From Rhodotorula mucilaginosa (taxonomy: Eukaryota; Basidiomycota; Microbotryomycetes; Sporidiobolales; Sporidiobolaceae), in contig CP137871.1 of the NCBI GenBank assembly GCA_034406715.1, positions 434,001 to 498,000 of the forward strand: DNA of 64,000 bases, in the 5' to 3' direction. The notes under the pieces were generated by a model. That model had not been told where the DNA came from and made no database searches. It was given only the letters and a program-made list of their open reading frames with translations. Positions 1 through 13,300 of the stretch are shown one piece after another (position 1 is the stretch's first letter; each line of letters opens with the position of its first letter). The position numbers were made by a program, and so were the translations under genes.

Positions 1-1601
1 GTACTCGTCCGTCGGGAGAAGGGTCTTGCGGTTGATGCAGTCGATGACCCACTGAGGTTGGATGTAGGCCCGCTTGCCCGGGTGGGAAGCGAACGTCTCG
101 GGGAGGACAGGTCGGTCGAGAACGTGATGCGTGATTCGCGGGTCGTCCTCCTTGTACGGGGAACCGGCACCAAGCACGGGGTCCCAGCCGACACGGCCGC
201 CGAAGGACCGGATGACAAACTCGAGAGTCGGGCGGGTCACCTCGCGCGAGATGTAGAAAAAGTAGGGCGCAAAGAGGTCGGTCGAGGCGGTGAGGGACGA
301 CGGCTGGGTGACGCTCGTGGTCGGGTCGGAAGCGTCGGTGCCGGCCGGAGTCGGGAACACGTCCAACTCGATGGCGGCGTCGGGCACAGTCGCAGCAGGC
401 GCCGTCTCCTCGTCTTCGGTCGTCGTCGGCGCCGCACCAGCCTTCTCAATCTCGTGAATCTGCTTCCGGACGTCCTTGGCGTAAACGCGCTTCTTCTCCT
501 TGGCTTCGGCCGCATCGCCGTGCTCGCCGCCCGCTTCCGGCATCTGCTCGACGACGAGTCCTTTGGCGCCCGCTTCCTCGAGGAGGAGGGCGCCGATCCC
601 GGCACCGTTCTCGTCGAGGACCTGGTCGAGTTTCGGCGGGTACACGAGGTTGATGTCGGTGTAGAGGCGGTAAAAGACAAAGCCGAGGAGAGTTTGGTAC
701 AGCTCGAGGAAGGTGAGCATGATGCGGTAGTCGAGGTCGGACGGGATCGTCTGCGTGAACTGGTACGGGACCAGCCACGTGATGGTCTGGCCGTGAACCT
801 CGGCCTGGAAGTAGATGCCCTTGATTGAGAGGAACACCTTGCGGAGCGAGCGGGTCCGCATCACGTAAAGCTGCCATTCGGCGGCCAGGCGTGCGCAGTT
901 GGCGATCACCGGAGCCGGGATCGTAGACGTGGCGGGGAGAGCGGCGAAGAGGACGATGAGCGACAGCGCGTCGTCGAGGTCACGGAGAGAGTCGACGAAG
1001 GTCGGGTAACTGCAGCAGCAACGGGATTCGTGAGTACTTGCGAACGGCAGGACAGCGTGGCGTAGACTGACCGCTCCTTGATGATGTGGTCGAGGCGGTA
1101 AGTCGGCTTCTGCTCCTCGAGGTTCTTGGCGAGACCGTACTCTCCACGACCGACTGCCTTGGAGAGCTTCTTGGCGAACGCCTTGTGCTCGCGGAGCTTG
1201 TGCAGGACCGGCTCGTGAAGGAGGTATTGGATGTCCTTGGCGTAGTAGAACGACGCCGGCGCCGAGGAGCCCTTGTTGGCCTTTTTGCGGTTCTTTGGCT
1301 CGCGCGGGTAGATACCTGGTGGTGCTATAGTCAGTGCGAGAGTCGTCCAACTTGAAGGAGAACAGAGAACTGACCCTTGAGGATGCACAGACGACGGAAG
1401 TCACCGAGCGTGCACTGGAGCTTCTTGATGGCTTGGTTACGCGTGATGTACTGCACGCCAGTCGCATCCCGTCAGCAATCGCCCTGTACAGCGCCGGATG
1501 AGAGAATGCGGCGGTGCGCTCACATTCTTGGACGCTCCTGCCTCGCCCTTCTTCTTCATGCGGTTGTGGTGGCTCTTCCGAGGCGGTCCAGTCTTGCCCA
1601 T
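1..1601 (-). CDS. NOP7: Pescadillo homolog, ribosome biogenesis factor (partial, C-terminus off window)
   Basis: Known role: Pescadillo (PES1/NOP7) is the nucleolar BRCT-domain subunit of the PeBoW complex needed for 27S pre-rRNA processing and 60S assembly. Seen here: the ATG at 1601 gives [19 protein letters not shown], then after an intron [12 protein letters not shown], then [15 protein letters not shown] and [15 protein letters not shown], all Pescadillo N-terminal signatures. The long 5'-proximal exon continues through [17 protein letters not shown] and [17 protein letters not shown] low-complexity acidic/Ala linker follows, then a BRCT domain ([16 protein letters not shown] ... [10 protein letters not shown]). 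At least three introns are visible near 1510, 1350 and 1050. The reading frame is still open at base 1, so the charged C-terminal tail lies outside the window. Nothing is odd apart from that truncation by the window edge. Confidence 0.95.
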
Positions 1602-1832
1602 CTTGCCCTAGTTTCGCGGTAAGCGTTGGGTAAGGCGAGTGTATAGCGAGCGAGCCACCGCCTCTCCGCGACTTCCGAGCTTTCAGAAATTTTCGAGCTG
1701 CTTCCGCGTAAGCTGACCCATCTCCGGGCATATCCGCGGACCTGCTTGCATAGGCGCTATTCTCTCCGGGATGAGCAGAATAGGCGCAAGTCAGAGAGAG
1801 AGAGAGAACAGATTGCCACAGAAAAACAGAAT

Positions 1833-4516
1833 CTACCACGCCCGCCACCCGTTCTGCAGCAAGCGAGCCTGCTGGAACCCTGTCCGGCGTTGTTGCTTGG
1901 GCGCAACCCGGCCTGCCAGACAAGAGACATACATCAGCACTGAGCGCTGGAGAGCAACGAGCAGAGACAAGACTCACCGCCGGTCGTCCGCATTTCCTGG
2001 CAGACAAAGCTCTCCGGAGCCGTCCGCCACTCGTCGAGCTCGTACTTGCCACCCTCGTGCGGCGTCGGTTCGCGGTCCTCGCCCGAGCCAAACAGGTCGA
2101 GCGCGAGTTGCGTGTGCGACACACCCGCGTAGGTCGTGACGCACCGCGGGTTGACGAGGATCTTGGCGATCGCGTACGGGAAGTCGCGGTTCGGCAACGA
2201 GCGCGGGCGCCGCTTCTCGTGTCGGTGTCGCGCAGGTTCGGCTGCCTCGTCTGCGTCCGCGTCGGCAGCGGGAGCTTCTCCCGACTTGACGGCGGCAAAA
2301 AGGGACCGCTTCTGCACGCCCTTGCCGCCTGCCGCCGCCGCCGCCACCTTGTCGTCGTCGACGGCACGCTCCTTCGCCGCGGCGGCAGGCAAGTCGCCAT
2401 CCGCTTGCTGCCACGCCGCCGGACCCGAATCAGGCTTGCCGGCAAGAGGTCGGCCTCCCGCATCTTTGACGGCGTCCCACTCGGCCGCGTCGGGGCCGTC
2501 GGCGGCAGCAGCAGGCTGCTGCTTCTTGTTTCCGCCCGCGGCAGCGCCTCCTCCTGCGGCGGCTTGAGCGACCTTGGCGCCGACTTGAGCAGCATCCTGG
2601 ACGTCGTCGTCGTCGACGAGCTTGACGGCGAGATCGATCGGCTGACCTCGTCCGTCGACTTCGTCGTCTTCGGACGCCGCCGCACCGCCAGCGAGGACGG
2701 CCGCGTCACCCTCGTCGTCCTCGTCTTCTTCCTCTTCCTCGCCTTCCTCTTCCTCTTCCTCGTCAGCAGCAGCCTGCTGAGCGGCGGCAGGAGCGGGCGC
2801 AGCAGCACCAGCACCAGCAGCAGCCGGTCGACCGACTGTGCCTGCACCGGCCTTGCGAGCACCACCCTTGAGCGAGCCGGCAGCGTCATTGCCAGTCAAG
2901 CCCGCACCAGTCTCGTCTGCGATGTAGTCACCCGAGTTGGGATAGCCGCCGGGGTTCGGCACCGTCACCGGCGCGTACGAGGCCAACATGGCCTGAATCA
3001 GCTCGTCCATGAGCGGGTGGACCTTGCGCGACTTGCCCATGCGCTCGTCGGCGGCGACGCGCTTCGCCTCTTCCTTGATGCCCTCGCGGAACGACCCCAT
3101 CCACATGTCGCGGCAGAAGTGGAGCTGCGCCGAGTCCATGCAGGGGCCTTCGGACCACCGCGGCGCTTGCCGGTCCGAGGCCGCCGTTGTGTTGAAGACG
3201 GAGTCGATCGGGGCCGAGTGGTACGTGATTCCCCAGTAGTACGATTTGTGCGGGTCGACAATGTGGGTGCCGGACTCGCAGCAAAAGACCTGGAACGGCA
3301 GGTGGAGCGCGTACCGGGCTCCGCTCGCCGGGTCGTGCGGCGGCGCCTCGTCGATCGGCGACGTCGACTTGGACCCGCGGAAGAGCGAGCCGTCCATGTC
3401 GCGGGTGCGCCACCGGTCATTGTAGATGAAGAAGCCGTTGTGCTCCTTCCAGTCCATCGAGCAAACCATCGATGCCTGGTTGACGTACGAGACGCGGATC
3501 GTCTCGAGGATGTCGTTCGGGCAGGTGAAGCCCTTGAGCCAGATGACCCGCTCGAACTGGACCTTGCGGCGCTCCCACAGTTCGTGCAGCGGCTCAAGGG
3601 CGAGGTTGCGCGTGTACGCCTCCTCAAGCGGGTAGTACGACGCGGTCGGGTCGGCGGTCATGGCGGGAACGTGACGGATGCGGAACGAGATCCCGAGCAA
3701 GGTCATGACCGCTTCGGCGAGGTCGCACAGGAACGGGGTCGAGTCGGTCGAGGCGTAGTCGACGAGCGAGACAAACACCGACTGCGGGCCGAGTCGCTTG
3801 GCGAGCTGGACAATGACGGCCAACTGGTCGATCAAAAAGTGGTCGGCGCCGTGGACGACGAGGGCAAAGTAGTAGAGCGCGCCGGGACGGGCGAGGTCAC
3901 TCCAGTCGTCTTCCTTCTTGGACGCGCCGAACGGACGAGTCAAACTCGAGCACGCGGCCGCCGCCCAGCCGTTGAACCCGAGGAGTTCGTCGATCGCGCC
4001 TCGGACGACCTGCTCGTCGAGGTGCACGGTTTCGGGTCCCGTCATGAACGGTTTCTGGAACCGAGACCAGAAATCTTGCATGCCGGCCTGGATGTCGTTG
4101 TCGAACACGTCGTGGGTCTCGTCGCGGTCGATGCGTGATTGCAGGAACGAGTACTTGCGCGTATCGAGCGCCTGGCCCGAGAGTGGGCTGCCGAGCGTGA
4201 TCCGCTCAAAGATGGCCGGATGAGCGATCTCTCCGGCAGCACTTGCGGGCTATAGCGGGTGCACGGGGGCGTGTCAGCTCGGTATCTTTTTGGCGAGAAT
4301 GTTCGCGAGCAAAAGCTAAAAAGTCACCCTCGAGTCGAAGAAGAACCACTTGAAGACGAGCAGGCCGATGACGGCTGCCGCTATTCTTGCCGCAAAGCGC
4401 TGCTGGGGCGATACAATGATCTGGCGAGGCCAACAGAGCGGTAGTCAGTGGCTGTCCCAGGAAGTGGTCGTGGGGAGAGCGGGCGGCTCTACTCGCTGGA
4501 GACGTACCGAGGCCAT
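1833..4516 (-). CDS. CAP59/CMT1-family alpha-1,3-mannosyltransferase (GT69), type II membrane protein
   Basis: The family contains Cryptococcus Cmt1 and Cap59, Golgi glycosyltransferases that act on mannose-containing glycans or capsule. The ATG at 4516 opens a 3-codon exon. The second exon encodes a signal anchor (AAAVIGLLVFKWFFF), which fits a type II Golgi enzyme. The catalytic region follows (ALYYFALVVHGADHFLIDQL, SLVDYASTDSTPFLCDL, RVIWLKGFTCPNDILETIR, ASMVCSMDWKEHNGFFIYND, DRWRTRDMDG, FQVFCCESGTHIVDP). The family's C-terminal block (NPRCVTTYAGVSHTQLALDL ... ESFVCQEMRTTGG) is completed by a spliced last exon ending at 1833. Between these two blocks sits an insertion of over 200 residues rich in Ala and acidic runs. 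The protein is about 810 residues, longer than Cmt1/Cap59. The acceptor sugar and linkage cannot be read from sequence. Confidence 0.88.
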
Positions 4517-5055
4517 GTTTCCCGACCCTAGACCTTGTTTCCACTCTGATCAGACCGTGTCACGCCGCGTCGCTTGCCTGAGTCGCCCTGCAAGCGCACA
4601 CTGCCGGGGATTCGTGGTGCCGCGCTTGCCGTTAACCACCAAAAGCCCGTCGGGAGCCGTGTATAGCCGGATAGAGCCAAAGAGCGTGATTCGCAGACCC
4701 GCTGCAGCAAGCGTCACAAACTGAGCCGAGGATTCGTAGAGAGCGGTCGGGCAGGAGCTCTCCGTCGATTTGTCGCGTGTTCGCGTCCGAGAGCGAGAAA
4801 TTCGATCTCAACTCTGGCCGTGCCACGTTCGAAAGTGGCCAACAGAACTGCTTACAACCAGTAAAAAAAAGGAGAGCGTCTACAAGTGTAGATTCCGCAG
4901 CTTGCGGAAACTTGGGAAAGGAGAATTAAGTGAAGGGCGGGAAAATTCGCTGTGATGAGAGGTGACTGTAGCCATGCAAGAGGGACAGGGGAGATTCCGT
5001 TCATGGACCGATTCCGAGGTCTTCGTATAAGCTAAGAGAGGTATGCCGCTCGCTC
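4517..5055. other. intergenic region between GT69 gene and ARG7 homolog
   Basis: This 539 bp spacer lies upstream of the mannosyltransferase gene and downstream of the ArgJ homolog. It has short A-rich runs around 4860-4930 and no open frame with coding character. It should hold the GT69 promoter and the ArgJ 3' end. No tRNA-like or repeat structure was noticed. Confidence 0.5.
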
Positions 5056-6722
5056 TCAAGATCGGTAGTCTGGGAAAGGAAGAGCTTGGTCAGGGGAGCG
5101 TTCTCCTGCTCAGGCGCAACCAGAAAAAGGACGCACCGGCATTGATCGAGATGTACTCGTGCGAGAGGTCACAAGTCCAGTACGTCGCGCTCTCGTCTCC
5201 GAGGCCCAACTCGACGCGGATCTCGAGGTCCTCCTCGGCGAGGATCTCGCTCGCGCGTCCCTCGTCGACATTCTCCGGCTCGCCATTGACGAGGAGCTGC
5301 AAGGCCGGGGTGCCGTCTTGCGGGACGAAAGAGACCGAGACTTTGGTCGGGTCGATCTCGAACCCGGGTTGGGAGTAGCCGACGGCGCAGAGGATGCGGC
5401 CCCAGTTGGCGTCTTGGCCGTGCAGGGCGCACTTGACCAGAGACGAGGTCGAGATGGTCGAAGCGACCTTGTGCGCTCCCTCGTAGGTGGGCGCGCCCTA
5501 CAGCGTAAGAAGGGAGGGTTTAGCATCGTCCAAAAGGAAACTCGAAGCGCAACCCGAAGAAGAGGAAGGAAACCAAACGCACATTGACGGTCACCTTGAC
5601 AAACTTTTCGGCGCCCTCTCCGTCGCGGACAATCAGCTGAGCCAACTCTGCCGCAAAGTCGGTGAGCTCGTCGCGGAACTGCTCATACTCGGCGGGCGTC
5701 TTGTCCTGCGAGATCTCGCTGATCCCGCTCGCGCCGTTCGCGAGGACGACGACCGTATCGTTGGTGCTCATGTCCCCGTCGACCGAGATCGAGTTGAACG
5801 AGCGGTCGACGGCGTGCGTCAAGGCCGTCTGGAGGGAAGCCGGTTCGATCGCGGCGTCGGTCGCGATGACGCCGAGCATCGTGGCGTGAGGAGGTCCCGG
5901 CGGCCCCATGTTGGGATGGATCATGCCGGCGCCCTTGTCGATGCCGACCATGCGAACCTCCTTACCGCCGAGTTGGATTGTCCGCGTACGGAGCTTCGGG
6001 AACGTATCGGTGGTCATGAAGGCGCGCGCGCAGTCGCTCCACGCGCTAAAGTTGGTCCCGAGAGTCGCCGTCGAGGTCTCGATCCCCTGCAAGATCTTTT
6101 GAATCGGCAAGTGTTGTCCGATGACTCCCGTGCTCATGACGAGCGTGCCGGTCCCGTCGGACGAGGACGAAGCGGACAAGAACGAGTCGAGCTGGTCGCT
6201 CATGGCTCGGGCATCCTCGAGCCCTTGGGCGCCGGTGACGGCGTTCGCGCACCCCGAGTTGACGACGAGACCGCGGGCGATGCCCTTTTGCCGCGCGAGG
6301 ACGTCCTTGCTGATGGTGACGGGTGCGGCGACGAACGCGTTCCGAGTGAAGCAGCCGGCGGCGGAACACGGTCGGTCCGAGATGATGACGGCGAGGTCAA
6401 GCTTGCTCCTGTCCTTTTTGACGCCGCAATGCAATCCGGTTGCGAGGAAGCCGTGCGGGAATTTGGGAGGCGCCGAAGACGAGGCCGGGTCGAGGGTGAA
6501 TCGCTGAGCCTTGGTTTTCGGGGGCGGCGGCTGCGAAGTCGAGGCTGAGGAAGCAGCAGCGGGAGCAGCACTCGCAGAGCTCTTGGCTGCAGATGGGCTG
6601 GCGTCTGAAGAAGCCGACGATGACGGCGACCGGATCGGGGACGACGAGGCGGAGAAGAAGCGCGCCAGCGCCGGAGCGAGCGCGGCCTTGAGCGGCGAGG
6701 CCGATTTCGAGACTGCAGCCAT
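5056..6722 (-). CDS. ARG7: Mitochondrial glutamate N-acetyltransferase / ornithine acetyltransferase (ArgJ)
   Basis: ArgJ transfers acetyl from N-acetylornithine to glutamate in the mitochondrial arginine cycle, and bifunctional forms also use acetyl-CoA. The first ATG is at 6722 ([20 protein letters not shown]), followed by a Ser/Ala/Arg-rich mitochondrial presequence. An upstream in-frame GTG at 6755 is not a credible start. Conserved blocks include [45 protein letters not shown] and [12 protein letters not shown]. The autocleavage site is [13 protein letters not shown], in which the Thr becomes the nucleophile of the beta subunit. Two introns interrupt the 3' part. The first follows the VTVN codons. 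The second splits the C-terminus, so that spliced ...YISINADYRS ends at 5056, matching the family's D-Y-R-(T/S) terminus. The protein is intact. The chromosome also carries a duplicated proline-synthesis gene from the glutamate family near 21-30 kb. Confidence 0.95.
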
Positions 6723-7310
6723 CCTCTGACTGCCTCTACTGCACGCCTGACCCACGTGAGAGGAATGGACGACGTCAACCTGCGGAAAGCGTCTCCGCCT
6801 CGGCAGCTTGACTCGCTCTTTGTCACAACTCAGCGAGGAAGCCCGAGAGAGCTACACAAGCTCAGAGTGAGCGCTTAATAGGTCTTCATTCGTCTTCGGG
6901 GAGCTACAAGGGGCTGCTCGCCAAGTGACGCCGTCTCACCCTCTCCTCGCCTCCCCACTTGCAGCTCGGCTCGCTTCTCCCACGCCGACAACGCTTCGTT
7001 CCGGCTCGCGTAGCTTCCTAGACGGCGTCAGAAGCAAATACCGTCCTCTCTCTGCGCGATCGCGGGCCTTGGGCGAGACGGAGGGGAAGCGCAGGCTGAG
7101 TTCGTCTCGAACCGGCGGGCAGCGCGTGTGCGAGGAAGACGCAAAGACGGAGGCGGGGCAGCGTGAGGCGGACGCAGTCAACGGCGAGAGAGAGTTAGGC
7201 GACGACGCAGGGTGAGCGCCGAACCTCGATCGTACGCCGTCCGTTTCTCTAGTCAGTTCGCGCACTGCCCGTCTCACTGACCCCGCCGTCATTCGCAGAC
7301 CGACGACGCG
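6723..7310. other. divergent promoter region ARG7 / TEL1
   Basis: This 588 bp spacer separates two divergently transcribed genes and must contain both promoters and 5' UTRs. Open frames crossing it look like chance GC-rich ORFs: they begin with non-ATG codons or have arginine-rich composition. No repeat was recognised. Confidence 0.5.
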
Positions 7311-10300
7311 ATGACGGCCTTTCGCGACTTTCAAGAGGTCCTCGTCAAACTCGAGTCGGACAAGATCAAAGAGCGCAGCGAGGGCGTCGCACGATGCCGC
7401 GCCTTTTTCGGTTCGAACCGCAACCTGAACGCCCTCAGCCAAGACTCGCGCCACTCCTGGATCCAAGCCCTCCAGGTCATGTTCGGCGTCGTCATCAAGG
7501 AGCGCAACACGCTGGTGCAGAAAAAGACGGCCGCGACCGAGAAACGGCTCGAAGAGGCGGCGCAGATGGTCCGGTTGGCCGCCGTCAAGCTCTACAAGGT
7601 CGTCAATCGCAAGACGGCGAAAGCCATCATTGCGCACTTGACCCAGCTCACGGCGGTCGCGGGCAAACTCCAGCCGTTCGCCCTGACGTACATGAAGGCG
7701 CTCCGAGCCGTCTTGAGCTACCAGCCCCATCTCGAGCACCTCGACGAGCGCGCGTGGACCGACATTGTCATGCTCTGCTTCTCGGCCGTCCTCGGAGACA
7801 AGATCCGCATTGGTCAGGACTTTGTCGACGACACTGTGCTCGACATTGACGAGGACGGAGTCGGTCCGACCGGAGCGCTTAGGACCAGCGCCGAGGAAGA
7901 GGTCGTCATGCCGACCAAGACGAGAAGAACCGCCACCGCGACCGAGATCGAACTGCTTGGCGTCATCGAGGTTGTCTTTCGCTCGCGGAGCTCCCCCTTC
8001 CTCACCTACGCGCAAGCCATCTTCCGCAAATTCCTCCGCTTCTTCCGCCTCTTCCCGAGCGAGACGAGCGCGCACCTCTCGGCCGTCACTGCCCTCAACC
8101 GCGCCTTTGCCGAAGTCGACCTGAACGACCAGCACTCGATGAAACAAATTGGCCGGCACCTCTGGCCGCATCTCGTCGCGCTCTGGTCGACCAAGAACGC
8201 CTCACTCAAGGAACAGCTCGTCATGGCGCTGCGGTACCTCTTTCCCTTTGTGGTGCCAGTGCACGCGCACGCCAAGCAGCACGAATCGGAGCGCGACGTG
8301 CTCGCGCGCGCAAAGGAGCTGTACGACGCCGTCTTGACCGAGCCGACGATTCGGTGGCGCGAAGCGTACGAGATCGACATCGACCACCTCGGCCTCGGTA
8401 TCCGCGCCAAGTCGACCACGACTGCGCCCTATCATGCCAACACCTTTCGGATCGGAGCCGACTTTGATGAGAAGGATGCGATCGCCTGGAGCGTCGTCGA
8501 GTTGGGCGCCGACGCGCTCGCAAGGATCTATGAAGTCGACGATGCCGTGGTCGGCACCTCGGAACAAGCCGGCGCGGACACGCTGAGCCCTGTACAGCGA
8601 GGCAAACGTCGCAGGGTTAGGCTCTCCTCCTGTTGACCCATCTCCAGCCTCGAGAAGACTCGCGCTCACACTTGTCCGTCTCGCAGCTCGAAGACCCGCT
8701 GGCTGTCCTCCTCGACTCGCTCACGGATCCGTCCGTCGCGTCCAACGTCGTGACCTTCCGGCTGCAGATCCTCCTGTTCCTTGTCGACCGGCACTGGCAG
8801 ACGTTGACGGCTGAAGCTCGCGCTGGGATCGGAGACGCGCTCGTGCCGCTCTTGAGCCTGAGTGACGTCCAGATTCAGCGCTGGACGTGCCTGCTCGCGG
8901 CCTCCCTTGTCAATACGCGTTCCGAAAATCCGGTCGGCTCCGGAACGGCCCAGACGCCGGGAGGACGAGGTCGCCTGCCGTCTGGATCTCGATGGGATCA
9001 GGTGTGGCAGCTCGCGTTGCGCAAACTCGCGGTCAGCGAAGTCGCTCGGAGCGCAGCGCATCTCGCCAACGTGCTTCTCGCGCACGATCAAGTCGGCACG
9101 GCAGTCTTGACCGACTCGGTCGAATCGTTCGTCAAAGACCTCGACGTCCAGTCGGCCTACTTCCCGTCCGACACCGTCTGCCTCTTCTTCGAGTGGTGCA
9201 TGGCGATCGCCACGAGCGATGCTCGACTCGCGTACCTCAAAGTCCACGACAAGATGCTGGCGTGGCTCACGACTGGCTGGGCCGCCCTGGACGGGATTCA
9301 TCGTCTGCACGCGTTCGGCCAACATCGTCCTCACGCCGATCCTCTCTCCGTCCCCTGCCTGACCAGCTTGATCGGACGCCTCACCGGAGTGTCGACCGCC
9401 CCGACTGCCCCGATGCCGTACCTCGTGCCGGATTGTCCGATCGCGACGATGGCTATCGAGCTCAGCGAGACCGCGCGCATCCGCGACTACATCAACGCCA
9501 AAGTCCCGCCGTACCATCGCGACGGCGACGACGACGACAAGGCTGTCGTCGAGGCTCGACTTCGAACGCCGGCCGACTTTGATGCGACCGGAGGAGTTCC
9601 CGAAGACCTCGGCCATACAAGGCCGCGAAAGATCGCCGCCTGGCTCCTCAAGACGCTCGCCTTGCTCCGTCAGCAAGCAGCGGGGAACGAGCAGTACTGG
9701 TCGAGCATGACCGCGGAACAAGCTCGTCGCCATCTTGATATCGCTTGCCTGACACTCGAAGTCGAGGGGACCTTTTCGGCGAGCGACATCTCGCCCAACA
9801 GGCGTTTGTCTCGCGAAGCGGTCGACCTCGTCATCGACCTCGCCCCGACCTTGACGCTGAAGCGGTGGACGTCTAGCGATCGCGCGCGGGTCCTCTGCGC
9901 TCTCTCACCGATCCTGGTCGGACGGCCACGGAACATGCAGGCTGTCGAGTACCCCGTCCTCCTCGATCCCGGCGTCGCGTCGGACATCTCGCCACGACGT
10001 CTGCCGAAGAAGCATGACAGCAACGGCGGATCGACCTCGAATCGCTTCCCCGTCTTGCTCACCATCTGGAAAACCGAAGAAGCGCGACGAACGCTGGACG
10101 AGCTCGCCACCGTGGCTCGCTATCTCCTTTCCGAGAACGCAGAAGGATCGCAGGCTTCTGCAGAGTCGGGACCCGATCCGACGGGTACGCAGGCGTCGCA
10201 ACGCATCAAGGACCTCGAGCAGTCCCAGCGCGCGGACGACTTTGAAGACATCCGCGTCGGCTCGAGTCGGTCTGCAGACGTAGGCGACGGTACCGGCCAG

Positions 10301-13300
10301 AGCGCGTCTCGCTCACAGTCTGCCGTCATCGGCACCTGCGTCGAGATCTTTGCTTCAGTCGAGATGGCCGGCGCCGCTTCCGCCAAGCCTGCGCGTCTGC
10401 GTGAGGTTCTCGACGCGGTCGTCGCTGCGCCCTCCGGCGAGGAAGCGATCGCCATCGCCGAAGAAGCGTTCGCTGCCGCGCGGAGTGGAACTGCGCAATT
10501 CGGACTCGCCCAAGCCGAAGCGGTTCTTGAGCATATCGGAGGCGAGCTGCTGCCGGACTACCGCTACGCGCGGAATGAGCGCTTCGCCCTCGTCGTCCTG
10601 CAGTTCCTCGACTGCACTGCTCACCTTTGGGTGGCCGCCGACGCATCGCACGACGATCTTGCGGCACGAGCTCGCGCGGTCATCAGCTGGGTCATCGACA
10701 TGCTCCGGAAAAAGACGCTCACCTCGTGGCGCGTTCGACTGCAGGTGCGGAGACACAGCTCTTCATCGAGCTTCTTCCTCCACATTCATTGACTCTCCAA
10801 GACCTCCTATACACAGTTCACCGCTTTCCTAGACCGCTACCTGGTGCGCGATCCCGGTCAACGACACTGGGACCTCAACGGCAGTGCACCGCGGAGCGAT
10901 GACGGGCGCATGATCACCCCGACCACGATCATCCCGTACATGCTTTCGGATGCCGACTTTCGCGTGCGATTCCTGGCGGCGAGTTCGACGGCAAAACTGT
11001 TCGAACTCTGCGCAGAGCTCGGCTTGTCCGAAGACGCGCTCTTCAACGATATCCGCGACAACACGATCACGAACGTCGTCGAGACGGAGCGCATGTTGAC
11101 GCAGATACTCTGCAACGCCAATATGGTCATCATGGCCGGGAGCCGGAGGCGAGCGCCGTATCAGCTGCTCGTCCGCATCAGCGGACAGAGCCCCGAGCTC
11201 GCCGAAGTGGCGATCGTCACCCTGCAAGGCGTCGCGACCCGCCTCGGCTTCAAGAGTCTCGCGCAGTTGTACCTGTACTACGCTCGCTACTTCACGTGGT
11301 CGGACCTCCGGAACGCGCAGACAAAGCCCGCCTCCGAGATCGCGGAACGGTTGCCGTACCGAGCCTGCGGTTTCGACACCTTGCGCGATGCCCGCCTCGC
11401 CGACTTTGGACGCACCGCGAGCTGGATCTTGCAGTACAACGAGGCGAACGATGCCTTTCTCACCATGTGCGAGGTCATCGGTCGCTCGCCGCAAGAAGTC
11501 CGCCGCGACTGCTTTGCCGAGTCTTGTGCTCTCGCCATCGTCCTCGGACAGACGGACGTCGTCCAGGTCGCCAATCGCTTGAGCGAATTCGCCTACGGTG
11601 CCGGAGCCGTCGACGTACGTCAACAGGAGCAGCTCTTCGACTCGGCGCTCGACGAGATCGTCGCCGAGGCCTTTTCCCTCGTCTGGTCCCGCGAATGGCC
11701 GATCGGCGCGCCCGCCTTTCTTCAGCACGACCCGAAGGCCGGAGCTGCCTTCGCAGATCTCCTCAAGTTGGACGAGCCGTACATCTCGTATGCCGAGCCG
11801 CCGCCGCCGCATTTCCAGCCGGAGCAGATCATCGCCGCCGCAGAATGGCTCGATACTCAGCGAAGAGTCTTCAGCACGAGCGCCATCGTCTTCTCCGTCA
11901 TGCAGCGTCTCTTGAGCGCAGTCAGCGACGCCGTCTTCGTCTCTGACCGGTGCAGGCGCCTGCTGGCCTTGGCCATGGCACTTGCCCTCGCCCACCGCGC
12001 CACCCGCGACTTGACGATTCAGGCTTTCCTGATCGACGGAATGACCAGTATCCTGGCGGAAGGAGATGTCGTCTGTCTGGCAGCGCCGATGCTCGAGTCG
12101 TCGTTCGCCGTCGCGTTGCAGCTCGTCGGAAAGTCAAAGCCCGGGGCCGCCGCGTCACGACGCCTTTGCGAGCAGCTGCTCAATGCGGCACGTGCGTGTG
12201 AGAGCCTGCGCGGCGTCGCGCTCGATGCGCAGGAGGAGGCCGCCGCGCAACGTCTGTACGCCGCTCTCGAGGCCGGCGTGCAAAAGTTGACCCTCTTCGG
12301 AGAGGCAACGGTCGCCGAAGCGGCGTTGCTTTGGCCCCGTCCGACTTTCGCGCTCGCCTCGATCAGTATCGATCAGATCTGTCAGGCGTTGGCTTCCTCG
12401 TTCGCCCCTATCGACAAGTTCCCGATCGCGACGAAACTGCTCGCGCACCCGCAATACCCAGAACTACTCGGCCGACCTGACCGCCGAAAGGTCGCATGGC
12501 ACCTCATGCAAGCAGTGCGGCCGGACGCCCTACCGAGCTCCGAGGACAGCCTGGCGTTTGCGCGCATCGTGTACGACCTGGCGGGCGAATACGAACCTCC
12601 GAGCGTTGGCGACCCCGAGTGTACGAAAATCGAGACGCTGGGCGTCGCGAAACCCGACAACATGGATGGGGCGCGCAAATTGATGGTCGGACTGGTCCTT
12701 GACCAGCTTCGGAACGACGATCGCAGGACGGCCGACCTGGCCTTCCAGGCCGCACGCCTCGTCTTCGGGATCGACGGCACGGCTGCTCTCTTCGCTGACG
12801 ACGCGAAAGACGCCGAAGGAACCGGCAACCTCGTCGCAAAGCTTGCCTGGCCCGCGCTGCAGCGTCCTGACCGCCGGCGCCGTCCCGGTCCTCGCACCTT
12901 GAACGAGCTCGAGTCGCATGATTGGGTCCGCATGTCCGCCGACACCGATCCTTGGAGCAAGAATCTGGCCGAATTGCTGGCCGACGTTCTCGCCGCAAAA
13001 GATCCGCTCTTCGGCCAGGTTGTTCCGATTGCGCGGGCGAGTGCCTCCTTCGCTCGAGCCATCTTGCCCCCTCTCTGCCATTCGCTCTTACTGTCTGGCG
13101 CCGTGGCCGACGATGGCGTGCCGACCGCGGCGCTTTCGAGCTACTTCCAACGCCTCCTCGGTTACGCCGACGCGGCGGTCGAGTCCGTCGGCCTGGTGGT
13201 CGACGTCATCGTCAGCTTGCGCAAACACGCACGACCAGAGATCCGGTCGTCGCAGCCTTCGCGCTTCGACACGTGGCTGTCGATCCCTTGGATCTACGTA

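Noticed and set aside
2057-4138. 693-codon plus-strand open frame opposite the GT69 gene
   Set aside because: It is the antisense shadow of a GC-rich coding region, with Arg/Val/Leu-rich low-quality sequence and no domain.
6936-8171. 411-codon minus-strand frame over the TEL1 5' end
   Set aside because: It is antisense to the TAN/HEAT exons and has no recognisable domain; TEL1 explains the region.
10829-11995. 388-codon minus-strand frame inside TEL1
   Set aside because: It is a shadow of the coding strand; the start is not supported and the sequence has no domain.
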